Source of the DNA: Yamagishiella unicocca
Taxonomy: Eukaryota; Chlorophyta; Chlorophyceae; Chlamydomonadales; Volvocaceae
Reading direction: 5' to 3'
DNA length: 64,000 bases
Assembly (NCBI GenBank): GCA_003116995.1
Contig: BDSL01000020.1
Coordinates: 620,001 to 684,000 of the forward strand
In this document: piece by piece, positions 1 through 12,461 of the stretch
Position numbering within the stretch: position 1 is the first letter of the stretch
How the letters are laid out: every line of letters starts with the position of its first letter
The notes under the pieces: generated by a model
The model's input: only the letters and a program-made list of their open reading frames with translations
The model's database searches: none
What the model was told of the DNA's origin: nothing
Translations under genes and position numbers: made by a program

Positions 1-1890
1 ACTGCCACCATCGGCCTCATCACCTCCGCCAAGCCCACCGCCACTGCCACCATCGGCCACATCACCTCCGCCAAGCCCACCGCCACTGCCACCATCGGCC
101 ACATCACCTCCGCCAAGCCCACCGCCACTGCCGCCATCGGCCTCATCACCTCCGCCAAGCCCACCGCCACTGCCACCATCGGCCACATCACCGCCGCCAA
201 GCCCACCGCCACTGCCACCGTCTGCCTCATCACCTCCGCCAAGCCCACCGCCACTGCCACCATCGGCCACATCACCGCCGCCAAGCCCACCGCCACTGCC
301 GCCATCGGCCTCATCACCGCCGCCAAGCCCACCGCCACTGCCACCATCGGCCACATCACCGCCGCCAAGCCCACCGCCACTGCCACCGTCTGCCTCATCA
401 CCTCCGCCAAGCCCACCGCCACTGCCACCATCGGCCACATCACCGCCGCCAAGCCCACCGCCACTGCCACCGTCTGCTGCATCACCGCCGCCAAGCCCAC
501 CGCCACTGCCACCATCGGCCACATCACCTCCGCCAAGCCCACCGCCACTGCCACCATCGGCCACATCACCTCCGCCAAGCCCACCGCCACTGCCACCATC
601 GGCCACATCACCTCCGCCAAGCCCACCGCCACTGCCACCATCGGCCTCATCACCTCCGCCAAGCCCACCGCCACTGCCGCCATCGGCCTCATCACCTCCG
701 CCAAGCCCACCGCCACTGCCACCATCGGCCACATCACCGCCGCCAAGCCCACCGCCACTGCCACCATCGGCCACGTCACCTCCACCTAGCCCACCGCCAC
801 TGCCACCATCGGCCACATCACCTCCGCCAAGCCCGCCGCCACTGCCACCATCGGCCACATCACCGCCGCCAAGCCCACCGCCATTGCCACCATCGGCCAC
901 ATCACCGCCACCTAGCCCACCGCCACTGCCACCATCGGCCACGTCACTGCCGCCAAGCCCACCGCCATTGCCACCATCGGCCACATCACCACCGCCAAGC
1001 CCACCGCCACTGCCACCATCGGCCACGTCACCTCCACCTAGTCCACCGCCACTGCCACCATCGGCCACATCGCCTCCACCTAGCCCACCGCCACTGCCAC
1101 CATCGGCCACGTCACCGCCGCCAAGCCCACCGCCATTGCCACCATCGGCCACATCACCTCCACCTAGCCCACCGCCACTGCCACCATCGGCCACGTCACT
1201 GCCGCCAAGCCCACCGCCATTGCCACCATCGGCCACATCACCACCGCCAAGCCCGCCCCCTCTGCCACCATCGGCCACATCACCTCCACCAAGCCCACCG
1301 CCATTGCCACCATCGGCCTCATCACCTCCGCCAAGACCACCGCCACTGCCACCGTCTGCTGCATCACCGCCGCCAAGCCCACCGCCACTGCCACCATCGG
1401 CCACATCACCTCCGCCAAGCCCACCGCCACTGCCACCATCGGCCACATCACCTCCGCCGAGCCCACCGCCACTGCCACCGTCTGCTGCATCACCGCCGCC
1501 AAGCCCACCGCCACTGCCACCATCGGCCACATCACCTCCGCCAAGCCCACCGCCACTGCCACCATCGGCCACGTCACCGCCGCCGAGCCCACCGCCACTG
1601 CCACCGTCTGCCTCATCACCTCCGCCAAGCCCACCGCCGCTGCCACCATCGGCCACATCACCTCCGCCAAGCCCACCGCCACTGCCACCATCGGCCACGT
1701 CACCGCCGCCAAGCCCACCGCCACTGCCACCGTCTGCTGCATCACCGCCGCCAAGCCCACCGCCACTGCCACCATCAGCCACATCACTGCCGCCAAGCCC
1801 ATGGCCACCGTCGGCCACATCACCTCCACCTAGCCCACCGCCACTGCCACCATCGGCTGCATCACCACCGCCACTGCCACCATCGGCCAC
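1..1890 (+). repeat. 42-bp coding minisatellite (PPSPPP repeat)
   Basis: About 45 tandem 42-bp units starting near actgccaccatcggccaca, each encoding 14 residues. The units differ mainly at synonymous positions and by blocks such as tcggcctca, tcggccaca and tctgctgca (SAS, SAT, SAA). No frameshift is seen across the array, so it is maintained as coding sequence. It begins at or before the window edge. Confidence 0.95.
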
Positions 1891-4800
1891 CCCACCATCT
1901 CCTAGCCCACGGGGACCTCCCAGCCCACAGCCACCGGGACCAATGCCGCCTTCGCCTCCACCCCCACGGCCTGCGCCTCTGAGCCCCCCCCCACCGCTGC
2001 CGACTCCGGCACCCCCGCCTTTGTCTTCAAGCCCGGCTCCGTCGCGACCACTTCCTCCCCCGCCCCCAAGCCCTAGGCCGCCGCTGCCGCCATTCCTGCT
2101 GCCAGCCGTAAACATTCCGCCTGAGTACATCGCCGCCTCCGGCAGTGGTGCCATGGGAGTCCTGACCGTCGTCCAGGACGTTTTTGTTCCGGTGCAGCTG
2201 GCCGCCACCGCCCCAGACCTCGCGGCGCTCTTCCCCGGCGCCGCCACCGTCACTGTCACAGCCAGCCTGCTGGGCGTGCCGGTGCAGGTCACGGCAGCCG
2301 TGGACGCGAGTGCGGTGCTCATCGGCAGCGCGGGCCAGATGGTGGAGGTGCAGGTGGGGCTGGGGAGGGCTGGTGCGCGGGGGGGGAGGGTTCGTGGAAG
2401 ACCCGTGAATGCGAGGAAAAACCGTTGAGGATAGACGTTTTGAGATGCATGCTGGAGAACTGGGTTGAGGAGGGGAGGGGCACGTGGAGGGCGGCGGTGT
2501 GGGTCTAGGTGCACGGAGGTCGGTGCAACCATGTGTCTCTCCTTCCCTCCTATCTCGGAGCGCAGGATCGCGTGCCCTCCAGCCCCGCGCCTGCCTGGCC
2601 CCCACCTCTTCCAAACGCGTGTATCAAACGTTTCCTAACCAATCCTCCTATCCAGCGCCGACCCACGGGTCTCCCTCTCATGTCCCACCTCACCCTCACC
2701 TCGCCATACGTCCTCTCACCCTCACCTCCTCCCATCCTCGCCTCGCCCCTGACCTCAGCGGCATCCTCCCCCGCCTCCCCCTTACGCTGCCCCCCCTCCA
2801 GGTCGGCTGCACCTCCGCCTTCCTGGGCGCGTTCCGCTCCGAGCTGGTCGACCGCGCCAACATAAGCGGCGAGGTGCTGTCCAACGTCAGCTGCGGCTCG
2901 CTGGAGGCCTCCACGGCCGGCCGGAGGAGGCTGCTGGCGGAGACCGGGCCCGGCGCGGGAAGCGGCAGCTGCCCCGTCGGCGGCAACACCAGCATCAGCC
3001 TGACTGTCGTGCTACGTGTGCCGCCCGACAGCCCCCAGCTGGTGTCCCTCTACAAGGCCCGCCTGCGCGAGGCCATCGACTTGTGGGCCGCAGAGTCGCA
3101 GGCCGCGGAGGGCGGGTCTGGAGGGCTGATGCTGTGCGGGCCGAGCAGCGACGACGACATATCCGAGATGACGGAGGTGCGGGGGTGGGTGGTGGGTGCA
3201 TGGGCGGGAGGAGGTGAGGGTGAGAGGACGAGCCGGATGGCAGGGTCCGGTCCGGTCCGGCAGGTCCAGCAGCGCAGCTAAGCCCCCTGTCTGCCTGCCT
3301 GCCTGCCTACCTGCCCGCCTGCCTGTTTGGCTGCCTACCTGGCTGCCTGCCTGCCGGGCTGCAGGTCAGCGTGGCCCAGACGGTGCCGCTCAACGCCCTA
3401 GGCACCTCTTCGCTTGCGGCCTCCTGCGACTCCGCGACCATGACCCCCACCACGGCGCTCGGAGGCGCGGGCAGCGAGGTGGCGTGCAGGCTGCAGGCGG
3501 CGGAGGCGCTGCCGTCGCCGCCACCCGACGGGCAGGTGAGTGGCCGACCGGGCCCTCGACCGGGCCCTTAACCGAGCCATCGACCGGGCCATCGACCGGG
3601 CCATCGACCGGGCCCTCGGCTCGGCGCCGGCGGAGGAGGGGATGCCGGTTGGGTACTTGGTTTTATCGGCTGCGGGGCATCCTAGCGTGCCATAGGCCGG
3701 AGCCACTGCCGCCTCCCGGCGGGCATGTGTCTGCCGTGTCGGGGGGGGCGGGCAGCTGGCCTAGGTTGCCCTACGTTGCCACGTGCAGCACCAAGGTCGC
3801 TGTGCACCTGTTGACGACCGCATCCTTTCTCATGGCCGCCTTTCTTTTCCCCTCCCGCCACCTTTAGCCCTGCTCGGTTGCTTCATTCTTTCATAATGTG
3901 ACGAACACGCGTGATGAACACGCTGCCCGCTTTCCCGCAACAGCCTGGCGCGCTGCAGGGGGCGCCTGAGGTGCCAGCGGCTGGTGCCACTGCGGCCCCC
4001 GCGGCACCGCACCGCACCTCCTCGCTGCTGGCGATCATCGCCGCGTCGGCCGCCATCGGCGGCGGCATACTGGCCGCCCTCTGCGTCATTATCGTGATTG
4101 CCGGCAGGCGCAGGCGCAAGCGGGCGGAGGGGGACTACGAGTGCCAGGTGCGCGGAGGGGGATGCGGGATGCAGGGCAGCGTAGGGGGGGGGCGGTGGAA
4201 GGGGCCACCTCGGGGCCGCACTGCTCCAGAGTGTGGTGGGACTCCGGAGTGTCCGTTGGTCCGTCCAGTCCTTTCTTGGAGGACTGCTGGTGCCCCCTCG
4301 GAGGACTGGCTGCCTCTCCTCCCATGTCGACTCACCGTCCTTCCTCCACTCCCAGCAGGCGGCTGCGCTCAAGTCCCGCGCGGCGGCGTCCGACCTGCAA
4401 GCTGGCGACTGCGCAGCTTCTTCCAGCGCCTGCAACTCCATCGGCGAAGGACCCGGCGACACCGGCAACCAGCTCGCTGCTGCTGCTGGAGTCACCGCGG
4501 CCGCCGCTGCCGCTGCGTCAGCATCGACCAGGAGATCGGGCGGGTCCGGGATCGTCATCCACATCGGCCACGACAAGGTCGTGCCAGTACCTGGCGGTGC
4601 TGGTGGTGCTGGTGGTGCTGGTGGTCATGATGGCGTCGCCGCAGCGGTTGCTGGTCGCGCCCGCCGACACAGCTTGTCGTCGCTGCTAGGAGACGCGCTC
4701 CGGCAGACAGTCGCCGCTGCCCTGCATGCCGCCGGCGGCGGCGCCAGCCGCCCCGTCGGCGGTCCTCGCGATGACGCCGCCAGCAGCTCCGCCGCCACCA

Positions 4801-7280
4801 CCCCGCGCGCCGGCGGCGGCGCCGCCGCCGCCGCCGCCGACGGCGGCGGCCCAGCTGCAGGACTCTTTGGTCCGCCGGCGGCGGCCGGGAGCGGTCGCAG
4901 CAGGCTGATAGCCGCGTCCGACGGCGAGGCCTCCCCGTCCAGTCCGCCGGCCGCTGCCGCCAGCCCGCAGAGTGAGGTGGGGCGTGGCGGCTCCTGGGCC
5001 GTGCACGTCGCTGCGGCGGCGGCGGCGACGGCCGCCGCCCAGCGGCCGCTGGCTCGGCCCCTCCCAATCGCGCATGAGGGTTCCGAGGACAGCTTGGGGT
5101 CCGGGGTGGGCGGTCACCGCTGGGCGCAGGCCAGTGCGAGGGCAGGGCGGCGCGGCGGGAACTGGCCAACGCTCGCCCAGTACGACAGCAGCGACGATGG
5201 CAGTGTCGCCGAGCCTCTCCCCGTCAGGGAGCGGCTCACCACTCCCCCCGAGCGACTCACGCCCGTCTGGCCACAACAGGCGGTGCCAGCCGCGGGGCCG
5301 GCAACGGCCACGACGGGCAGCGCTAGGGAGTTGCGCAGCCCCGCAGCCGGCGGCGGCGGCGGCAGCGGCGGCGGCCGCGGCCGCGGCTTGTCTCCTTTGC
5401 AGCGCGTCGACAGCCCCAACGGCAGCACGAGCAGCGGCGGCGGTGGTGGTGTCCCGGACAAGGGCTCGCCGGAGGAGGCGCTGACGTCACCGTCCAGGGG
5501 GCCCCGCCGGCGCAGTAGTCTGTGGGCGACAGGCGTTGCGGCAGGTCATGTCGAAGCCGCCGCCGCCGCCGACCTCACTGGCGGCGCAGTCGTCCCCGCC
5601 GCCGCCGCCGCCGACGTCGCTGACGGCGCCGTACAGCGCTCCGCCGGGTCGTACTGGCGGTCGCGCGTGGCGGCGGAGGACGCCTTCGCCGCCGAACCCC
5701 CTCCCTTGCCAGCGCACAGGGCGCGCCGCGCCAGCAGCAACTGGTCCACCATCCGCGATGCAGCTGCCACCGCCGTGCAGCTCACGGTCGGTCCCAGATC
5801 CACGAGCATCAGTGGTTTCGGAGCCCAGACGGTGGAGCCCCATACGGCGCCGCCGCTGTCGCACTGGCTGTCCCGGTGGGTCCGCCGGGGATACGGCGCC
5901 AGCGTGGATGGCGGCGGCACGTGGACAACGATGGTAGCTAGCGCCAGGGCGACCGCCGCTGCAGCGGCAGGGGAGGAAGCGCCAGGGGAGGGTGCGGACG
6001 GCGGCGGCAGAGGCACGTCGACGCCGCAGCTGCCGCAAGGCAAGGGCGACGCGCCCGCTGCAGCCCGCTCGCGGCCGAAGACCGTCCGGATGGCGGCGGC
6101 GACGGAGTGGGACACTGAAGTGCAGCCGGTGAGAGGAAGGACGACGGGACAAGTATCCTTCGGCGGCAGCGGCGGCCGCTCAGAGTCGCTGCCGGCGCTG
6201 CAGGCGGGTCCCACGCGCAGGCGTGCATCGATGGTGGGAGCCGGGGGCTCCGGAGCCATGAGCTGGCGCGCTGGGGACCCGGCGCGGCGGGCTTACACCG
6301 CCAGCGTCGCGGCTGCGGCGGCGGCGGCGGCGACGTGGGAGCAAGATGAGAACAAGTGGGCGGAGGAGCCGCCCACGGCGCCGGCGCTGCAAGCGGAGGC
6401 CGCTGCCGGCATCCCGGCACCCTCCAGGGGCGCACCCGTGTTGGGCTGGGCGGATGGTATGGAGGTGGAGGACACGCGTACCCGGGGTGATGCCGGGGGT
6501 GCGGAAGTCGCAGGCCATGCCACGGGGCTGGCGGGCAGAGCTTGGCCCAGCCTAGCCCACAGGTTCGACAGCGAAGAGGCCGACCGCTCCAGCTCGGCGC
6601 TGCCGATGTTCCCAGCCGCGTTGCTCTCACCTCCGAGGTCCCGGGCTTCACGAGCCGGCACCGCCGCCGGGCAGGTCAGGTGGGCGATGTTGCCCAGAAG
6701 CGGAGCCGGCATTGATGAGGGCGGCGCCGCTGCTGCGGCAGCCGCCGCCGCCGCCGCCGCCGCCGGCGGGCATCGCGAGCGGGGCTTTGGCGGCGCCGCT
6801 GACGCTGACGCCGACGCCGGCGCCGCTGCGCGGTCCTTGTCACCCTCGTCACTGCCCTATGGTGAGCGGGCGGGCGATGCCGCCGGCGTGGAGGCGGACC
6901 GCCGCCCCAGCCCGCTCGGCGCCGAGGCGGCGGCGAGGGCGCCGACGCGCGGCGGCGGCTCTGCCGGCGTCCCGCACCGCGCCGGCGACGCCGCCATGAC
7001 GGCTGCGCGGGCTGCGATCGCCCGGGCGGTTGCGGCCAGCAGCGCCAATGCTTCCAGGGGCCCCCGGCGCAGTGTGGAGCTGCCCTGGGATGTGGAGGAG
7101 CTCGAGGTGGCGCTACCGGGCAGCAGCTTCACCTACACCGCCTCCGCCACCAGCCCCAGCAGCGCGAGGGGCACCTCGCCGAAAGCGGCCATGGCGGAAT
7201 CGCGGTTCGCGGGCGAGGCTGCCGCCGCCGCCGCCGGCGGCGGTCGCGGCGGCGGCGGCAGCGACCCTGCGTTGCGCTAG
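2..7280 (+). CDS. Proline-rich (Hyp-type) single-pass membrane protein, 5' end outside window
   Basis: Predicted exons are 2-2353 (continuing upstream), 2802-3176, 3365-3535, 3944-4147 and 4356-7280, giving about 2008 residues in the window; all four introns are phase 0. The first ~620 residues are a 14-residue repeat of the type PPPSPPPLPPSATS, typical of hydroxyproline-rich volvocine wall and matrix proteins. A globular region follows, with several Cys, N-glycosylation sites (NIS, NVS, NTS) and a GRRRLLAE segment of a kind common in volvocine extracellular proteins. Exon 4 encodes a hydrophobic helix (SSLLAIIAASAAIGGGILAA onward) followed by RRRRKR, so the N-terminal part should be outside and the last ~990 residues inside. 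The tail is Ala/Gly/Ser/Pro-rich with no domain I recognise. The last exon may start at 4356 or 4359 (CAGCAG acceptor). Membrane topology is well supported; function is unknown. Confidence 0.75.
2395..2475 (+). mobile_element. Introner-like repeat, family A
   Basis: Family A is recognised by GAAGACCCGTGGATGCGAGG, then aaaaccgttta, agacgttttgagatgcatgc and tggagaactgggttg. This copy lies in intron 1 of the proline-rich membrane protein gene, in the sense orientation. Confidence 0.7.
2605..2695 (+). mobile_element. Introner-like repeat, family E
   Basis: Carries aacgcgtgtatcaaacg, then cagcgccgacccacgggtct, in intron 1 of the proline-rich membrane protein gene. Confidence 0.55.
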
Positions 7281-9123
7281 TGGCTGGGTAGCGCAGGTCG
7301 GAGGCATGGCGGGGAGCAGAGCGCGCTGCGACTGCACACCGGACGGAGGCGAGATGGCTAGTGGGCAAACATGTTTTGGAGGGCCGCCAGTGGTCGAGGA
7401 GGAGAGTGCAGCAAGGGCGGGTCAGGAGGCGGTCGCGAAGGGACATAGCGTACGACTACGTACGACAACGATGCGCGCACGTGCATTCATCGCGGACCCC
7501 ACCCTCCTTGCCTTGAGGCCATCCATCCCTGCGGAAGGACTTTCTCATGCTGGCGGCAATGAGGTATTGCTGCTCTCGTTCACTTCTGCATGTTTTAGTT
7601 AGGATTGTCCACACACGCCCACACTGATGACGCGAGCTTGCATAGGGTTTTGCCTTCCCATCGTGGACAAAGGACGACGCCGGCCCTAGGCATAAGGGCT
7701 GAGGGGTTTGGGGCACCGGATCCGAATCCGAATCCGCTGCTCGACAGACACTATTCATGAAGGATTAAGAGCTCATCATCTCGTAGCGTTGCTGTTGTTG
7801 TCACGTTCATTGCGCTTGCTACGGTCGTTGGAAGGGGGGCCGGGCTGTTGCATGCAGCTGCGACCTCCCCGCCGGTCCCCCATCGAGGAACTAAACTAAG
7901 GGCGGCCGCCGAGACGGCGGCCGACCGTTGCCGCCTGCCGTGCCATACCGGTCACGGCCATGCCATATCATTTCACGGCCATGCCATATCATACCGTCAT
8001 TCGGAACGGCGCAAAACGCCCAAGTTGGTTTGGAATAATATGTTGTATATGCGGTGGGGGGATGCGCGAGCTAGCCAGTATGTACGGCCGCCACAGCCGC
8101 CGTGATTTATTCAGCCACCTGCTGTCATGGACCCCCAGACATGGGGCAGCGCGTGGCATGGAAGAACCACAGCCCACCGAACATGAAGTGTGGCTCCCGG
8201 TGCCTGGCTGACAACCCCAGGGTGGCTACAAATACCATTATCTGGATGACATGACATCTGGGGGGGCCTTTACCCTCGTCTGGATGTGTGTGCTTGTGGG
8301 ATTTTGAGGATGTTGCTTGGGAAGAGATCGACGATTACATTGTGACCATAAAGTTAGATTGGTGAGGGTTGGCAAGTGGGCCTTTCGTACGAGTACCAAT
8401 AATTGTGAAGTTTTGGTTCTGAACTTGGGTGGGCATGCGAGTCAGTTGCATCCCTGGCGTGTGACTTCAGTTGAAGCCTCATGCGCCAAAAATCGAAGTC
8501 GTTTTAATCCGTTCCTATATGTCAGGCAGCCGAACCCATTTTTCGAAGGGCATCCCTACAAGCAACCACGACAAGCCACATTGCCACCGAACTCACTCCA
8601 GTTGCCTCTCAGCTGCGGGCCACGCAGGTGGGGGCCCACATGACATGCACACTGAACGCTCCCCTCTCTTCCTCAAGCAAATGATGTGCTCGAACTCCCC
8701 AAAACAGCTTGTTCGAGCGCCAAAACAAGGACCAAACGCTCCCAAGGCTTCTTGCTACGGTGATGCCCGCCGTCTTGCCTGCGTCGTCTACCCCTCGGTA
8801 CGTGTGGCCCGTAATGGGGCATATTGCTGAGCTCGCCTCGCTAAGGCCTAACGACCCGATGGATCACTTAAGAGCGCTTAGCTACCATTTTTCGTCAGTA
8901 CAGTTCTTGGTAGGACAGTGCTCTGAGAAGGAAGCGGCACCGGCAACATCAGATGCCTGCTCGCGCGTCGTCGCTTGTGGCGGGCTCGCGGGCCACCCTT
9001 ACATACGAAGTGACATTCCATCAAGCAAGGTCCCCTGTCAGCCAGAAAGCACCGGACGCAAGAGCAAGTAGCTCCTGCGCTGGGCGCTAGCTGCGACAGT
9101 CAGCCAGCCAGCCGGCCGGCCCA
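7281..9123. other. Intergenic region between convergent genes
   Basis: This holds the 3' UTRs of the proline-rich membrane protein gene (plus) and the first lipocalin-like gene (minus). Base composition is less GC-rich than the flanking coding DNA. Short direct repeats such as tttcacggccatgccatatca occur near 7960-8000. I see no convincing gene. Confidence 0.5.
8999..9003 (-). terminator. Putative polyadenylation signal TGTAA
   Basis: TGTAA, the usual poly(A) signal of Chlamydomonas-type algae, reads on the minus strand about 120 nt past the stop codon of the lipocalin-like gene that ends at 9124. Confidence 0.4.
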
Positions 9124-12100
9124 TCAGAACAGGTACTTGCACCCCTGCTGCTTGACTGGCAGCATCCGGCTCGTGTCCAGCCCTAACTCTGCGGCTCCAG
9201 CGGGGATGGGGGCGCACAAGGAATCACGATTGCGGGAAAATTGAGTGGAGGCGGCGCCGCGCTTTCCCGGCGGGCACCCGAGAAGCGCATGCCGTAGAGT
9301 AAAGGGCCAGCGTTCGCTGCGGAGCCCCCCTACAAAGACACGCCGCAGCAGCAACAAAAACAACAGCAGCAGCAGCAGCAGCAACGTCCCACTGTCGTCC
9401 TACAACACCCGGTAGGCAGTAGTGACGTTCAGTGCGGGCCCCAGACCGTAAGGCAGAGCCATCGGGCGCATCGCCTGACCGGCACGTGTCCTTACTTTTC
9501 GCTTTGCGCTCCATCTGGGCGGTAGCCTTGGGGTCCACTGGGCGGCGAGAGAAGTACCACAGGCCTGGACATGCACGAAGGGCGAACGGGTGGACGGGCG
9601 GGTGTACACGTTGCTTTGGGTACCTAGCTAACGTGAGCTTTTCAACACAAGACACAGCAGGGCGTTACGGACGCGCGGCATAACGAGCCCGCTAACTTTG
9701 CTGCGGCACCTGTCAGTACCAGATTGCAAGATACCGCTAGGCAAGGCAGCGTGTGGAGTTATGCTGGGGCGTGTGCATGTGGCATGGGACGAGGCGCGCC
9801 GGTGTAGGGTCAGGAGAGCTCTCCCTAGGAGCGAGGGAAGGGAGGGTGCGGCGGCGGTGTGCCTACATGCAGGGACGCAGCAGCACTCATCGCACCGCCA
9901 GCGGTTTGCTGCGAGTCGATCAGGAGTGCGCTCATCAAGGCCGCAGGCAGACAGGCCGTCGCTCACCTCCCATGTCGAAGCCCTCCATCATCCCACCAAC
10001 TGCGGCACCAGGACCACCGGTCGCCGCCGCGCCCGGCTGCTGCTGCTGCGTGGCCGTGCCCGTCCCGACAGCCGACTCAGCGGTGGTGCTGTTGTTCGTG
10101 TACGGCACGGAGCTGCACCCCCCAGCAGGGCCCGCGTACTTGGGCGAGCCGCCGCTGATGATCGCCCAGTCGTACTTGCGGGTGCAGTTCTTCGACGACC
10201 CTGCCGTACAAGGCATGAAGGAGTTGGTCTGCTTTGGAGACCGAGGGCCTGGTTCGGCGTCAAGATGTTTAGGGTTTGGGAAGGCAGATGCACCTCGTCC
10301 TTAGATTCCTAGTCGCAGACCAAGTCAAGGCGACCTACCAGATGGCGCCCATGGACCACACAGAGAGGGAGCTCGAAGGATACCCGCACACAATCTAGGG
10401 CCCACCTGGTAACAGTCATAACCACTACACAATTGAACTAGGTACCGGTACACAGGAGGTCCTGATGCGTAGGAGGACGAGCCACGCATCCGCCTTGCTT
10501 CCCGACCAGTCATCATGCCGCTACGCCGCCACTCACCTACTGCGACGATCCAGTACGGCCCGAAGGCGGCCCGCCATGCGGACCCGGGCAGCAGCGTCAG
10601 CAGTATCTCCGGCCCCACCAGCAGCCGGGCGTCACTGGCGTTGGTGCCGGGAGTGGCCGGGAAGGCCACCAGTCGCGAGGAGTTGGTCCTGCGGGATGGC
10701 ACACGGGGGGGAGGAGGGGCCGCAGGTTGTTGCCCGTCCGGCCGGTGATGACGGAAGACACATGTTGTTTTTGTAACGGTGGTCGGGCTGGGTACGTAGC
10801 GTCAGCAGGCACGCGCGCAGCGACGAGGGAGGCAAGTAATCCGATGATGGATGGCCGATGTGATTTGGGGCAAGCGAAGCCGCCGCAAGAAAGCAGGAGC
10901 GCGCAACTGCGCCGGGAGCCGCTGCCGTGTGCGCACCGTAGTCGGGAATAACCACAGCGACACACATCCAACACCGACCAGCACGTTGACGGGACACTCC
11001 GCTCCGCCCAGCTCCGCTCACTGCGAGTCGCAGCCCAGCTGCATCCCATCCACCTACCTGTCGTACGACGTTGTAATTGTTACAGTGGGCTCCAGACGTC
11101 GTACGTATCTTCAAACGTGTGTACCAAACGGCCGGCTTCACTCTAGCCGGCTTTACTCTTCAGTGCCGACCCACGGGTCTACGCTCGTGTCTCACAACCT
11201 ACCTGTCGTACTTCGAGCTCCCCCTGGAGGGTCCGTTCACCTCGCCCTTGTTGGCGTAGTTGTTGACGACGAGCCCCCCCTGGCGGGTACGACAAGTACG
11301 ACGCAACGAATCATTCATTGCCCGAGCGAGCGAGGACGACTTGCAGCAGATGAGAGATAAGATGCGCATGATGTGTACCCCGTGCCGACGGTGCTTCTTT
11401 CTATCTCCCGACATCAAGTTGTACACCTTGCCCCCTGTCGTTCACTGCGGTGTTGGTTTCCCGCTTTCGGCCTCTAGCGTGCAGCGCCCCCCGCATCGCT
11501 CACCGTGATGTTGCCGGGAGTGATCAGCTCGTATTCCGCCTTGACGCAGTACAACTCATCCGGCGGTTGGTAGTTGAGGGGAATCTATGGGGAGGCAGGC
11601 AGGCAGGCAGGCAGGCAGGCGGATAGAATGACATGAAGTAACGAACAGTACAGCGAACCGTATGGACCGCCCCTGGAGGGGTGGCCGCGGGCGAGTGCAC
11701 AGTGACGCTCTGCTGCAGCCCCTAGTACTAACTGTGACATTGTGGGCGCCGGGTGCAGTAGTAACTGTTACAGTAGGATGTGGGCGCCAGATGTGTGACG
11801 TGTGGCGTATTAGCCATCAGCAGGTAGGGGTGAGTGGAGCGACGACTGCGAGCTGGCAGTCAGGGCCTGCTGCCGGGGGCCGTACGGTCTGCGGGTGACG
11901 AGAAGCTATCGTGGGGGGCCGAAGCGCAGCTAGCATGGGCTAGCTAGGAGGGTTACAGAAAAGAACTAGGTAGCTAGGGGGGAGGCGCGTTTGCGCACGC
12001 GTACATGCAGACAGCACATACACGTCTCCCTCAGTGTCCGGCGGTGCGCCCGGTGGTTCTGCCTTTTGGTTTGGAGCCCGCTGTAACAAGTAGTAGTAAA

Positions 12101-12461
12101 TGATACTACACTTGGCACGTGTGGATGGAACCCACTGTAACGAAGTACTACTACACGATGTGGCAGCCAACGAGCGTCTGGGCGTATGTACCGGTCTCAC
12201 CTGTTTCTGAACGAACCAGGGCGCAGAGATGTAAGCCTTGACGTCAAATTTCTTCACCGTTTTGAAGCCGGCGGGTGGACACACGGACGTTGCAGTGTGG
12301 CCGCACGCCGCTGCGGCCGCCGCGACAGGGCTGGCGTTGACAGCAACACCGTAGGCAGAGGCGTTCTGAAGGAGCACCGGCAAAGGGGGCTGCTGCGCTG
12401 TCGCCACCTCCACAGCCGCAATGAGGAGCGACGCGGCCGCGAGGATGAGAGCAAAGCCCAT
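9124..12461 (-). CDS. Secreted lipocalin-like protein, copy A
   Basis: Predicted exons (minus, 5' to 3'): 12461-12201, 11584-11504, 11279-11203, 10688-10537, 10200-9967, 9564-9496 and 9188-9124; phases join and give 312 residues. The ATG is followed by a hydrophobic signal peptide (MGFALILAAASLLIAAVEVA). The core follows lipocalin order: an early Trp strand (KAYISAPWFVQKQ), an NYQPPDELYCVKAEY strand, a central VNNYANKGEVNGP, GPYWIVAV then KYDWAIISGG, GLWYFSR, and a C-terminal helix AKKLGLDTSRMLPV. This resembles the bacterial Blc and apolipoprotein D pattern (strand, YxxALVSG, LWxLSR, helix, GFDTS). Pairs of Cys and N-glycosylation sites (NAS, NNST) fit a secreted protein. A low-complexity loop (QQQQ, GGPGAAVGG) sits between the last strands. 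The ligand is unknown. The neighbour ending at 14579 is a tandem paralogue. Confidence 0.75.
11052..11066 (-). repeat. Duplicate of the copy A exon 3 donor region
   Basis: The sequence around the donor of exon 3 (TACGACAG then GTAGGT, at 11203) recurs here inside the following intron. It could serve as a cryptic donor, but the sequence before it does not continue the coding similarity. Confidence 0.4.
11108..11196 (+). mobile_element. Introner-like repeat, family E
   Basis: Carries tcaaacgtgtgtaccaaacg, then cagtgccgacccacgggtct, in an intron of lipocalin-like copy A. It matches 2605-2695 at both ends with the same spacing. Confidence 0.55.

Noticed and set aside
1164..1829. Minus-strand frame through the Pro-rich repeat
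   Set aside because: It is the mirror of a 42-bp coding array that stays open on the other strand. Composition (VAVAVGLAEVMW) is a repeat artefact.
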